A stretch of DNA of 39,380 bases from JAKFXL01 sp947085765. Lineage in GTDB: Bacteria > Pseudomonadota > Gammaproteobacteria > Tenderiales > Tenderiaceae. Both the position numbers and the translations under genes were made by a program. How positions within the stretch are numbered: the first letter of the stretch is position 1; each line of letters opens with the position of its first letter. The stretch lies in contig CAMTXZ010000143.1 of NCBI GenBank assembly GCA_947085765.1, forward strand, positions 1 to 39,380. The letters are read 5' to 3'. The notes under the pieces were generated by a model. It searched no databases, was not told the DNA's origin, and saw nothing but the letters and a program-made list of their open reading frames with translations. Of this stretch, positions 6,938 through 15,161 are shown one piece after another.

Positions 6938-9640
6938 TTATTTCACTAGGTATACCATCGCCGCACCACCCACTGTCGTGCCCTGGGCGTTTTGTTGCGC
7001 GACCTGAATGAAGAACTGCTCACCCTTTTCGACAATTGCCGGAATAGTTGTCCGCAGTGACAGCGGGTAAATGGTGTTCGGCGACTTCTCTATCTGCACC
7101 GTCACCACTGACTCTTTCACCTCTACATAGCGTTTGTCGCCGCGCAGGATGATGTCGCCACCCTTAACTGTCACCTTGCCCAGCTTGCGTACCTTCAAAC
7201 AGTCGAAGCGCGAGCCTTTTTCCAGCGTCAGCACACCCACGCAGCAACCCAGGCGTGTTTTGACACGGGTACGCTCCAGGAAAACCAGTCCATCGTCGCC
7301 ACAATCATGCTCATCTCCGTCCTGATTAATCGGCAGCGTTTCAAAGTCCACCAACGGGAAGGCAGTTCCATCGCCATCCAGCGCCAGCAGCAGTGGCATG
7401 GCTTTGGGCAGGCGGCTGCGATCAATCACAATGGACATAACACGCTCGGTATTGAACAAATTGCCCGCGATGAATGGGAATGAAAACGAGGCGCTCGCAA
7501 ACACATCGATGACAGATAAATTTCGTTGTGCAAAATTATTTTTTCGAACAACGATATTTCCAAAAGATAGGTCTGACGTAGCATAGGAGTAGTCGTTGTC
7601 GGCCGTGACTTGAGCTAATAGGCAGGGATGCCAGGAGTTACTGGTCTGCCAGCCGTAAAGACTCTCTACCTGTGCGGCCGAGATCGAAAATTTTGCCATA
7701 ACGGTGGTTCCGGCCGGAATAGACGCGAAGTTGTTGATGATCGACGTTGGACTGACATGCATTGCATCAATAGCAGTCCAATCATTCGGGTAGACAAACT
7801 GCAGGCTAACATAGGGGGTTATTCTGAAGTTGACCGCCACGTTTCGTGCGTCACGCGGCCCATTATTGGTTACCCGCACGTAAATATAATTCATCTGTCC
7901 GCGCTCAACGTTCTTAGACTGCGACGGATTAGATGGATTAAAAACGTTATCGTCAGTGATTCGCGCAACGATGTCAGAAAAATCCCAGAAGTTACCTGAC
8001 GTCGAAGGTTCGACACCCGTATCACCGGCCCAGTCCTTAATCATGACATCCGCTAAATCCAGCGATCTGAACGCATTTATCCTTCCGTATCCCATCTCCT
8101 GATTCCATGTGCCGTTGGGCCGTCCGGCGGTTTCGGCATAGGCGACCACGCCCGTTTTCTGAGCCGACCGTTCAATAAAATTTCTGATCTGGGCACTCGT
8201 CAACGCGGGATATTGGCTGCGGATCAAAGCAGCTAAGCCGGCGACATGCGGCGTAGCAGATGACGTACCGTTGAATGTCATAAAGTAATCACCGGCAGCG
8301 CCAGCAGCCGGATTATACCCGCCGTTACCCTGAATATCAGTCGTTGGAATCAAGACACCGGGAGCCACTACGGACATCTCGGCACCGAAATTTGAACCCC
8401 ACCAATTTTCTCCGTCTGGGCTGGCGGGATTTTTGCGATTATCAATCTGATCTGAGGCCCCGATTGCCATCACATTTGGATGGCGAGCAGGATAGCCGAT
8501 GCCGTTCACGTTCGCGTTTCCGGTGGCGGCGCATAGAACCACATTGGCTGCGAATGCATTCGCAAGTGCTGTGTCAACAAGCACAGACTGTGGGATCGTA
8601 AAGCTCATACTGATCGAGTCAGCACCCTGGGCGACTGCCCAGTTCACGCCGTTGGCAATTTCTACGTCGGAAAATGTGCTTATGGCCAACGGTAAAATAC
8701 GACAAACTCCGGCAACACCCGTAACACCGGCAGCATTGTTGAAAGTAGCTGCGGCAATACCCGAACAGCAGGTGCCGTGTCCGGTATTTGTACCAAAATT
8801 ATTCGGACTGCCGTCGCTCACCATGTCACCGAGATCGATGCCGGGCCCCGCAAACTGGAGGTCAGGATGAGTAAGGTCGGTGCCTGAATCTATGACGGCT
8901 ACCACAACGGTGTTGTTACCCGTAGAAATGTCCCAACCGGTTATCCCCGCGCCGCCCGCCTGAATGCGGGTCATGTTCCACTGCTGTGCAAATAAAGGAT
9001 CGTTCGGCACTACGCACCAATCAACAATCATTGGCATGGTCTCTAACTGAACATCAATTACAACCTTGCTATTGGATTCTAGCAAGCGCTGCCTAATCTG
9101 GTAGGCATTGACCTCACGCGGATTGGTGATGACGAAGTAGCGGTAGCCGTTGAGGTATTTGGATTTCTCCACCACCTCTTGCAGTGTTGGGACGGGATCG
9201 TCGGTGGCCGCCGCCGCGACAATCGCATTGTGGAAACCGTGCGTGTTACCTTCGGGCTGGAGCTGCTCGCGCAATTTGACGACGACCACGTTGGGAAGCG
9301 GTGCAAGCAGTCCTTTTCGGCCTTCCTCGCCGGACAGCCGGTACACTGGGCCAATCCAATCCAGCCCCAACTGCGTGGCGGCTTCTGCGATTTTCTGGTA
9401 ACGGGCGTCGTCAATGGGGCGACGCGACTGCACCCAGAACCGTTGATCGGTATGGTTGACGCGCTCGCCTGGAACTGCCTTGTCCTGGATATCAGCTTCC
9501 AGGAACAGGTCAAGTTCTTTGATAAAACGCTCGATTTCTTCGCGGGCAACCGGCTCCTGGAACGCCAGCAAGAGGCGGCTGGTATCCAGAAACAGAGGCG
9601 CACCGGAATTGTGTGTCATTTGCTGCGGAAAGTTTTTCAT
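6938..9640 (-). CDS. Subtilisin-like serine protease (S8) without signal peptide
   Basis: A 900-aa protein. Residues about 1-205 form an unrecognised N-terminal region that may act as a prodomain. The S8 catalytic domain spans about 210-520: Asp251 in VIDSGTD, His288 in GHGTCCSG, oxyanion Asn375 in ATGNAN, and Ser460 in NGTSSATPHVAG. The remaining 380 residues include a likely beta-sandwich region (VRVTNNGPRDARNVAV) and a cysteine-containing C-terminal part. ATG 9640 is chosen because AGGGGA lies about 7 nt upstream; a 26-residue longer frame exists without support. Neither start gives a signal peptide, so the protein is either cytoplasmic or exported by a dedicated route. A small four-cysteine protein gene lies 145 bp upstream on the same strand and may be its partner or substrate. 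Confidence 0.92.
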   Translation of the reverse strand: MKNFPQQMTHNSGAPLFLDTSRLLLAFQEPVAREEIERFIKELDLFLEADIQDKAVPGERVNHTDQRFWVQSRRPIDDARYQKIAEAATQLGLDWIGPVYRLSGEEGRKGLLAPLPNVVVVKLREQLQPEGNTHGFHNAIVAAAATDDPVPTLQEVVEKSKYLNGYRYFVITNPREVNAYQIRQRLLESNSKVVIDVQLETMPMIVDWCVVPNDPLFAQQWNMTRIQAGGAGITGWDISTGNNTVVVAVIDSGTDLTHPDLQFAGPGIDLGDMVSDGSPNNFGTNTGHGTCCSGIAAATFNNAAGVTGVAGVCRILPLAISTFSDVEIANGVNWAVAQGADSISMSFTIPQSVLVDTALANAFAANVVLCAATGNANVNGIGYPARHPNVMAIGASDQIDNRKNPASPDGENWWGSNFGAEMSVVAPGVLIPTTDIQGNGGYNPAAGAAGDYFMTFNGTSSATPHVAGLAALIRSQYPALTSAQIRNFIERSAQKTGVVAYAETAGRPNGTWNQEMGYGRINAFRSLDLADVMIKDWAGDTGVEPSTSGNFWDFSDIVARITDDNVFNPSNPSQSKNVERGQMNYIYVRVTNNGPRDARNVAVNFRITPYVSLQFVYPNDWTAIDAMHVSPTSIINNFASIPAGTTVMAKFSISAAQVESLYGWQTSNSWHPCLLAQVTADNDYSYATSDLSFGNIVVRKNNFAQRNLSVIDVFASASFSFPFIAGNLFNTERVMSIVIDRSRLPKAMPLLLALDGDGTAFPLVDFETLPINQDGDEHDCGDDGLVFLERTRVKTRLGCCVGVLTLEKGSRFDCLKVRKLGKVTVKGGDIILRGDKRYVEVKESVVTVQIEKSPNTIYPLSLRTTIPAIVEKGEQFFIQVAQQNAQGTTVGGAAMVYLVK

Positions 9641-9785
9641 GATCGATTCCCCTGAGAGTATGAATGAACTGGTTGCGAGCTTTACGTAGCGATTAGGGCT
9701 GCTCGATAACTGAGGCATTTCACGGCAGCCCGTTCAGTGATTTGCCTAACGTTAAATTAGAGCATAGCCTCTTTGATTCATATGA

Positions 9786-10178
9786 CTACGCTCTGGGAAA
9801 GGGGATACGGGGCCGCACCTGAAACCCAAAGCAGATGGTTTGCTGTTTGAAGGTGCATCGCGGCGGGCTGCTATCGTCACACTCTCGAACCCAGAACGTT
9901 CTGCAGCTATGGAACTCAAGGACGAATGGAAACCAGTCTGGCGAAGGCAACTGTCGCGGCGGAAGACTGAATATATCAAGGGCGAGGCCCTTAGGTAGCT
10001 TCGCTCCGTGCAACGCAAAGAATGCTTCTGGATCTTTTTCGGCGGTGGCGAAAGTTTCACGGTTTATGATTGCATTCTGAATCGCGGCCCACACCTTGTT
10101 GCTTGAAGCGAACTTTTCCGCAGCAATGCGCAACTCCGCGCTTTCTGCATCTGCCCTATTTTTTGTCTTAGTAGCCAT
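9786..10178 (-). CDS. Small four-cysteine protein, possible NHLP-type RiPP precursor
   Basis: A 130-aa protein with a good start (GGAGG 6 nt upstream of the ATG). Residues about 10-70 are mostly helical and end in DPEAFFALHGAKLPKGLALD. That resembles the tail of nitrile-hydratase-like leader peptides (NHLP), whose usual form is DPxAxLxxxGxxLPxGxxV. The C-terminal 40 residues are different in character and hold the only four cysteines, at 92, 100, 108 and 116, exactly eight apart, with aromatic and basic residues between. This leader-plus-core layout suggests a ribosomal peptide precursor. However, no YcaO, LanM, radical SAM or transporter gene is visible nearby. The subtilase gene follows after 145 bp. 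It could equally be a small disulfide-bonded protein. Confidence 0.7.
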   Translation of the reverse strand: MATKTKNRADAESAELRIAAEKFASSNKVWAAIQNAIINRETFATAEKDPEAFFALHGAKLPKGLALDIFSLPPRQLPSPDWFPFVLEFHSCRTFWVRECDDSSPPRCTFKQQTICFGFQVRPRIPFPRA

Positions 10179-10258
10179 GGCGAACCTCCAATAATTAGAA
10201 TGCTGGCGTGTTAACCCGCAAAAAAATGAATCAGGCTATCCGACGGGTAGCGGAGAGC

Positions 10259-10774
10259 CTAACAACTCCACCCCTCATCAATAAACGTAGTTGCTACGGT
10301 CTCGATGATCAATGCCGGGCCGGTGATTTTTTGTTCGGCCATTAATGTTTCGCGTTGCCACACTTCAACCTTGCCACTGATGCCAAACAGTTCGACCTGC
10401 TGCGGTGGTATTGCGGCTGTTGTGGTGGTGAGTGGTGGCAGGTTTATCTCGGGCGCTGGCCCTTCGGCGCGGATGTGAATGTTGACCAGCTCTACCGCTT
10501 GATGCAGGCGGTGGCCGTAGCGTTGTTGGTGGGCTTGGTGAAACTCATCCTGACTGTTGTTCTGCCAGGGGATGTTGATGGTATTGGATTGGCCTCGATA
10601 GCGCAGGTCGACGCTGCGTTTGGTGGTGATTGTATTGGTGGCGATGCCTTCTTGTTGTAATGCCTGTTGTGCGGTGGCTTTCAGTTCACTGAAACAGTTT
10701 TCCAGGGAGTAATAGGGGAATGCCACATAGGTCAAACCTTGTGAGTCCCCCGGCAGAGCAGTGGTTTTACCCAA
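10259..10774 (-). pseudogene. Hydantoinase A / 5-oxoprolinase fragment
   Basis: An open stretch of 171 codons matching the C-terminal part of HyuA-type ATP-dependent hydantoinase/oxoprolinase subunits: KRSVDLRYRGQSNTINIPW, a histidine-rich YGHRL segment and the closing ITGPALIIE region. Intact proteins are about 680 aa, so roughly three quarters are missing. The end is also abrupt (FIDEGWSC then stop) where the family continues, and no HyuB partner is present. The only start is a TTG without a ribosome site. This is a relic, truncated at both ends, joined at its 5' side to a DUF455 gene relic. Confidence 0.72.
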
Positions 10775-10775
10775 G

Positions 10776-10847
10776 TTAATTATTCGAAGCTGCCCCCTTT
10801 AGTTTGGCGGCCAGACACGCTGCGGCACGATCAAAGAGACTCGCCAT
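10776..10847 (-). pseudogene. 5' relic of a second DUF455 gene
   Basis: The stretch 10806-10847 reproduces the first 14 codons of the DUF455 gene at 3552 with 2 mismatches in 42 bp. It encodes MASLFDRAAACLAA where the intact gene has MESLFDRAAACLAA. The frame then leaves the homology and stops at 10776. As with the intact copy, it sits directly after a TPR gene (4 nt past the TGA of copy B). It is the breakpoint scar of a former TPR-DUF455 pair. Confidence 0.85.
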
Positions 10848-10850
10848 CGC

Positions 10851-12551
10851 TCACTCCTTGCTCTTTGCCGCGATCAACTCGCGCAGCGCCACGGCAACAT
10901 GTTCGATGACCGGCTGCCAACGCGGCTCTTCGACAGTCTGACGGAAGAGGCGCATCGTCGGATACCACGGGCTGTCATCGCGCCCCAGCAGCCAGCGCCA
11001 CTCCGTCGGCTGGTAGACGAGTGTCCAGACCGGTCGCTCCAGAGTGCCGGCCATGTGAGCCACGGCCGTATCGACGCTGATGATGAGATCGAGGTTATCG
11101 ATCGCTGCGGCGGTATCCTCGAAGTCACGCAACTCGGAGGCAAGGTCCACCATGCCCCAGCGTTCAACAAAAGGTTTCAGCTCTTCGGCATCGCCATCTT
11201 TTTGCAGGCTGTAGAGCGTGACGCCGGGAATGGCTGCCAGCGGCTCGCACTCCGATAATTTCATCGAACGGACGCGGTTGGCCGGATTATTGATTGAGCC
11301 ACCCCACACCACTCCAACCCGGAAGCCAGTGGCGGTGATGCGCTCGCGCCATGCTGCCACCCGCTCCGGATCGGATTGCAGATAGCGACCGGGGGCAACG
11401 ATATTTTCCACGGTCACATCCATGAGTCTGGCGAGACTCATCAGCGGCAGATGAAAATCGAAGGCGTGCTGCCTTGCCCGCTCGTAATCGCGCAGCTCCA
11501 CCTGAAGTCCGGGAATATGTTTGAACAACCCCAGCAGCTCCGGTGGGCAGTGGAAGATCACCAGCCCGGCCTGCTGCATCAGCGGTTGCAGAAGGCGGCC
11601 AAACTGAATTGCATCACCCAGCCCCTGCTCGGCATAAACCAGGATAGTGCACCCTGTCAGAGGCTCACCACTCCAGAGCGGCTGTGAAAACTTACCCCAC
11701 ATCTGCCGCGTCCAGGTGGGGGTGCGCCAGCGCCACTCATACTCATCCCAGCCCTCCCTGTAACGCCCCAGCAACAGCAACAGCAACGCGTAGTTCCAGT
11801 GACCGCTGACAGAGTCTGGATTGAACTGGAAGAGCTGCTGGTAATGCTCCAGCGCCGAGTCGTAATGTTGCAGATCGACATTCAGCAGGGCAAGACTGAG
11901 CAGATAGTTCTCGCGCTCCTGCGGCGCCAGCACCATCAGCTGCTGATAACAGTGCAACGCCTCGTCAAAACGGTGCTGCTCCCTGCTAATGTTGCCAAGT
12001 TCAAGGTAGGCAAGCGCCGCATTGGGTTGCAGCTGCAAGGCCTGCTCGCACTGCGCCCGCGCTTCATCATGCGCCCCCCGCACACGTAGCACCCGCCCCA
12101 GGCCAGTGTGAATACCGGCATTTCTCTGCTCCAGTAACAGCGCATTGCGGTAGACCTGTTCGGCCCCGCCATTATCACCCAGCGACTCCAGCAGCTGGCC
12201 GAGCTGGTAGCAGCCCTCCAGATCCCTGGGCTGTAAATTCACATAGCTGCGCAGATAGGGCAGCGCCTCTTCCATGCGGTTCTTCATCATCAACAGGCGC
12301 GCCATGTTCACATTCGCCTGCGACAGATCGGGCTTGAGCATGAGTCCACGCCGCAACGCTGCCTCGGCACGTTCATACCATCCCAGCATCGCGGCGATGG
12401 CCCCAAGGTTCACCCACGCCTCATGATCGCCAGGGGCCTGGCGGCTGATCTGCTCAAAGGCAGTCCAGGCATCCTCAAGCCTGTTGGCCTGCAATAGCTG
12501 CGACGCCTTCTGCTTGGCCTTGACGATGGCATTCGGTTTTTTTATCACCAC
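10851..12551 (-). CDS. TPR protein with glycosyltransferase-like domain (copy B)
   Basis: A 566-aa paralogue of copy A with matching N-terminus (KKPNAIVKAKQKASQLLQAN), tetratricopeptide repeats over about residues 10-265 and a GT9-like C-terminal half (ILVYAEQGLGDAIQFGRLL near 305, IISVDTAVAHMAGTL near 490, WRWLLGRDDSPWYPTMRLF). Probable sugar-transferring or sugar-binding role; substrate unknown. Two adjacent GTG codons (12551 and 12548) can start it. The second gives a GTGA overlap with the glycerate kinase stop and matches the length of copy A's N-terminus, so translational coupling is likely. Downstream lies the truncated DUF455 relic instead of the intact gene that follows copy A. Confidence 0.87.
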   Translation of the reverse strand: MVIKKPNAIVKAKQKASQLLQANRLEDAWTAFEQISRQAPGDHEAWVNLGAIAAMLGWYERAEAALRRGLMLKPDLSQANVNMARLLMMKNRMEEALPYLRSYVNLQPRDLEGCYQLGQLLESLGDNGGAEQVYRNALLLEQRNAGIHTGLGRVLRVRGAHDEARAQCEQALQLQPNAALAYLELGNISREQHRFDEALHCYQQLMVLAPQERENYLLSLALLNVDLQHYDSALEHYQQLFQFNPDSVSGHWNYALLLLLLGRYREGWDEYEWRWRTPTWTRQMWGKFSQPLWSGEPLTGCTILVYAEQGLGDAIQFGRLLQPLMQQAGLVIFHCPPELLGLFKHIPGLQVELRDYERARQHAFDFHLPLMSLARLMDVTVENIVAPGRYLQSDPERVAAWRERITATGFRVGVVWGGSINNPANRVRSMKLSECEPLAAIPGVTLYSLQKDGDAEELKPFVERWGMVDLASELRDFEDTAAAIDNLDLIISVDTAVAHMAGTLERPVWTLVYQPTEWRWLLGRDDSPWYPTMRLFRQTVEEPRWQPVIEHVAVALRELIAAKSKE

Positions 12552-13771
12552 TTCAACCCCAGCATCAGATCCATCACATTGGTTCCTGTCGGTCCGGTAC
12601 GCACCAGATCACCACTGGCCGCAAGCAGGGTTCCGGCATCGGCACGGGCAAGCACATCATTCACATCAAACCCGGCAACTTGACCACGTGCCACCGTTGC
12701 ACCATCCACCAAACCACCAGCAGCATCGGTAGGACCATCACTGCCGTCACTGCCTGCGGCGAGGAAGAGTACGTTATCGCAACCAGATAACTCCGTGGCC
12801 GCCACCAAAGCGAGGTGCTGATTACGCCCACCGCACCCCGGCGCTGGTGGCAGCTGCATGGTTGTCTCGCCGCCCCAAACGTGCAGGCCAACCGGCGCGT
12901 TTAACAACGCTGTTGCCAACTGCCTGGCGACCAGCACCGCATCTCCGCCCAACGTTCCGGCGTGTTCGTAAACTTCATACCCTAGTTTGCGACCATGTTC
13001 GGCAGCCACCCGTTTGGCATCGGCAAGCGTGGCGATGATTTCGATGGTGATGTTTTTGAAGATGGCATCGTCTGCCAACGGTGCAGCCACACCTCTGGCC
13101 ATCAGTGTGCTGATCCATGCTGGCAACTCAACGGTCGCTGTGGTTGCGAGAAAACGTTCTGGCGCCAGCAGGCCGGAACCAATCGTAGCGGGATCATCAC
13201 CGGGCACGTCGGAGATCAACAGTGCACGTACGCGGCGGCCACCCAGCTGACGCGCCAGGCGGCCACCCTTGATGAGCGAGAGCGATTTACGCACCTGATT
13301 CATGGCGTGGATATCAAGACCGCTGCCGAGCAGCCATTGATTGACCCGTTGCAGATCGGCGAGTGTGACCTCATCAGGCAGCAGCTCCACCAGGCTCGAC
13401 GCACCACCGGAGATGAGGAACAGCAGCGCTGCATCAGCAGGGGCGGTGTGAATAAAATTGAGTAACACCTGACCGGCATCAAGACTCTGTTGATCCGGCG
13501 TTGGGTGGCCCGCTTCGATCAGGTGTGCGCCTTTGGCGGTCACTTCAGCATCGGCATAACCGTGTTTGGTGATCACCAGCGCCTTGGCGATCTGCTGCTG
13601 CAAAACATCTGCCGCCCCCAGAAACATGGCGCTGGCCGCCTTGCCGATAGCAACCACATAGACGTCACCGCTCACGCCCTGGCGTTTCAGCGCCTTGCCA
13701 ACACATACCCGGCCATGCACGACCTGAAGCGCGGCGTGGTAGATAGCAAGAAGATTATCGCGCTGCGACAT
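12545..13771 (-). CDS. Glycerate 2-kinase (DUF4147/MOFRL family)
   Basis: A 408-aa protein of the GckA/TtuD-like glycerate kinase family, which phosphorylates D-glycerate to 2-phosphoglycerate with ATP. Visible family signatures are VYVVAIGKAASAM near the N-terminus, FLISGGASSLVELLPDEVTL in the middle, LISDVPGDDPATIGSGLLAP, and the C-terminal MOFRL domain with WGGETTMQLP, GGRNQHLAL and AAGSDGSDGPTDAAG. Length is normal for the family. It overlaps the end of the upstream TPR gene C by 17 bp and is coupled to TPR gene B downstream, so all are in one transcript with metZ. Why a glycerate kinase is nested between two glycosyltransferase-like genes is not evident. Confidence 0.92.
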   Translation of the reverse strand: MSQRDNLLAIYHAALQVVHGRVCVGKALKRQGVSGDVYVVAIGKAASAMFLGAADVLQQQIAKALVITKHGYADAEVTAKGAHLIEAGHPTPDQQSLDAGQVLLNFIHTAPADAALLFLISGGASSLVELLPDEVTLADLQRVNQWLLGSGLDIHAMNQVRKSLSLIKGGRLARQLGGRRVRALLISDVPGDDPATIGSGLLAPERFLATTATVELPAWISTLMARGVAAPLADDAIFKNITIEIIATLADAKRVAAEHGRKLGYEVYEHAGTLGGDAVLVARQLATALLNAPVGLHVWGGETTMQLPPAPGCGGRNQHLALVAATELSGCDNVLFLAAGSDGSDGPTDAAGGLVDGATVARGQVAGFDVNDVLARADAGTLLAASGDLVRTGPTGTNVMDLMLGLKW

Positions 13772-15158
13772 GGGCCAACGCCTGCGCTACCCGCTCGACC
13801 ACTGGTGACCAGTCCGCATCAGCGGCAGACTGGCGGAACAGCCGCATGGTCGGATACCAGGGCGAATCATCCCGTCCCAGCAGCCAGCGCCACTCGGGTG
13901 GAAAGTAACTGAGCATCCAGGCCGGTTTGCCAAGCGCGCCGGCAAGATGGGCGACGGCGGTATCAACCGCGATGACAAGATCAAGCTGTTCGATGGCGGC
14001 CGCGGTGTCGGCAAAATCATTAAGCTGCGGCGCCAGATCTTCGATCACCATGCCAGCGGGCTGTGATGTGCCATCCAGAGCCGCCGCCCCCTTCTGCAAA
14101 CTGTAGAACTGCACACCCTTCATCTCCACCAATGGCGCCAGCGCGGCGAGGCCACAGGAGCGGCGTTGATTGTTGGTATGTGTCTCACTCCCGGCCCAGA
14201 CCAGCCCGACCTTAAAACCAGTACCGCCGATACGCTGCTGCCATTGGGTCTGCCGTGCACTCGGCACGCGCAGATAGGGTATCTCTGCCGGGATATTTTC
14301 CAGCGTTGTGCCACACTCGTGCGGCAAGCTCATCAGGGCGGCGTGGTAATCAACAGTTTCACCCAGCGCCTTTTGATAATTTCTGGCCTCGACCCGCATC
14401 AGGTAGGGAGTGTGCTGATAGAGCGGCAACAGTTCACGATCACAGTAAAAGATGATCCTGGCGCCACGTTGATGCAGCAGTTGCAGATAGCGGCTGAATT
14501 GCAGCGTATCGCCAAACCCCTGTTCGGCATAAACAAAGATGGTTTTACCGTCAAGCGGTTCGCCCTGCCAGCGCGGTGCGGCAAACTCACAGCGCCCCAT
14601 GGCAGCGATCCAACGCGAATCCTGCAGCCGCCACTCATAGGCCGCCCACCCCTCCTGATAACGCCCCAGCAGCAGCAATAGTTCGGCGCGGTGCCAACGG
14701 ACATCAATATGTGGCTTCAGAGAAAGCATCTCATCAAGCAGTGCCAACGCCTCTGGGTAACGCGCTTGATATTCAAGTTGTGCCATCTCTGCCACCATGC
14801 CTTGCTGCCGCAACACCTGCTCCAGCAATTGACGTAGATGTGGCGCATCCGGCGCCAGCATCACGGCAGTGCGATAGTTTGATTCGGCCTCACGCAGTCG
14901 TCCCTGAACCAATAACAGTTGCCCCAACGACTCATAGGCAGGCAGCAGATTGGGGCGTAGATCAATGGCACGGCGTAGCGCCTGTTCAGCGTTGACTAAA
15001 GTGCCCAGTTGCTGATGTAACGTGCCCAGGATCAACCAGACATCAGGCTCCTGCGGCTGCTGCTGGCAAAGTTGGCTATACAACTCCAACGCTGCGGCCC
15101 AGCGCCGCTCTTTAAGCAGACGCTGGGCTTTTTTCCTGAGATTGCCGTGAGCGGCCAT
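13755..15158 (-). CDS. TPR protein with glycosyltransferase-like domain (copy C, short)
   Basis: A 467-aa third member of the family. The TPR part is about 100 residues shorter than in copies A and B (fewer repeats, about residues 5-165). The C-terminal half keeps all the shared signatures: IFVYAEQGFGDTLQFSRYL, VGLVWAGSETHTNNQRRS, VIAVDTAVAHLAGAL and WRWLLGRDDSPWYPTMRLF. It starts 4 nt after the metZ stop and its end overlaps the glycerate kinase start, so it is part of the metZ operon. Presumed GT9-like activity is an inference. The divergence from A and B suggests it is the oldest split of the three. Confidence 0.86.
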   Translation of the reverse strand: MAAHGNLRKKAQRLLKERRWAAALELYSQLCQQQPQEPDVWLILGTLHQQLGTLVNAEQALRRAIDLRPNLLPAYESLGQLLLVQGRLREAESNYRTAVMLAPDAPHLRQLLEQVLRQQGMVAEMAQLEYQARYPEALALLDEMLSLKPHIDVRWHRAELLLLLGRYQEGWAAYEWRLQDSRWIAAMGRCEFAAPRWQGEPLDGKTIFVYAEQGFGDTLQFSRYLQLLHQRGARIIFYCDRELLPLYQHTPYLMRVEARNYQKALGETVDYHAALMSLPHECGTTLENIPAEIPYLRVPSARQTQWQQRIGGTGFKVGLVWAGSETHTNNQRRSCGLAALAPLVEMKGVQFYSLQKGAAALDGTSQPAGMVIEDLAPQLNDFADTAAAIEQLDLVIAVDTAVAHLAGALGKPAWMLSYFPPEWRWLLGRDDSPWYPTMRLFRQSAADADWSPVVERVAQALAHVAAR

Positions 15159-15161
15159 CCA

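Noticed and set aside
9786..10178. Known lanthipeptide or thiazole-type RiPP cluster
   Set aside because: No LanM, LanB/C, YcaO, radical SAM or peptide transporter gene lies in the window, so only the precursor-like layout is reported.
10259..10774. Hydantoinase A fragment as a functional gene
   Set aside because: It lacks about three quarters of the protein, is truncated at the C-terminus too, has only a TTG start and no HyuB partner.
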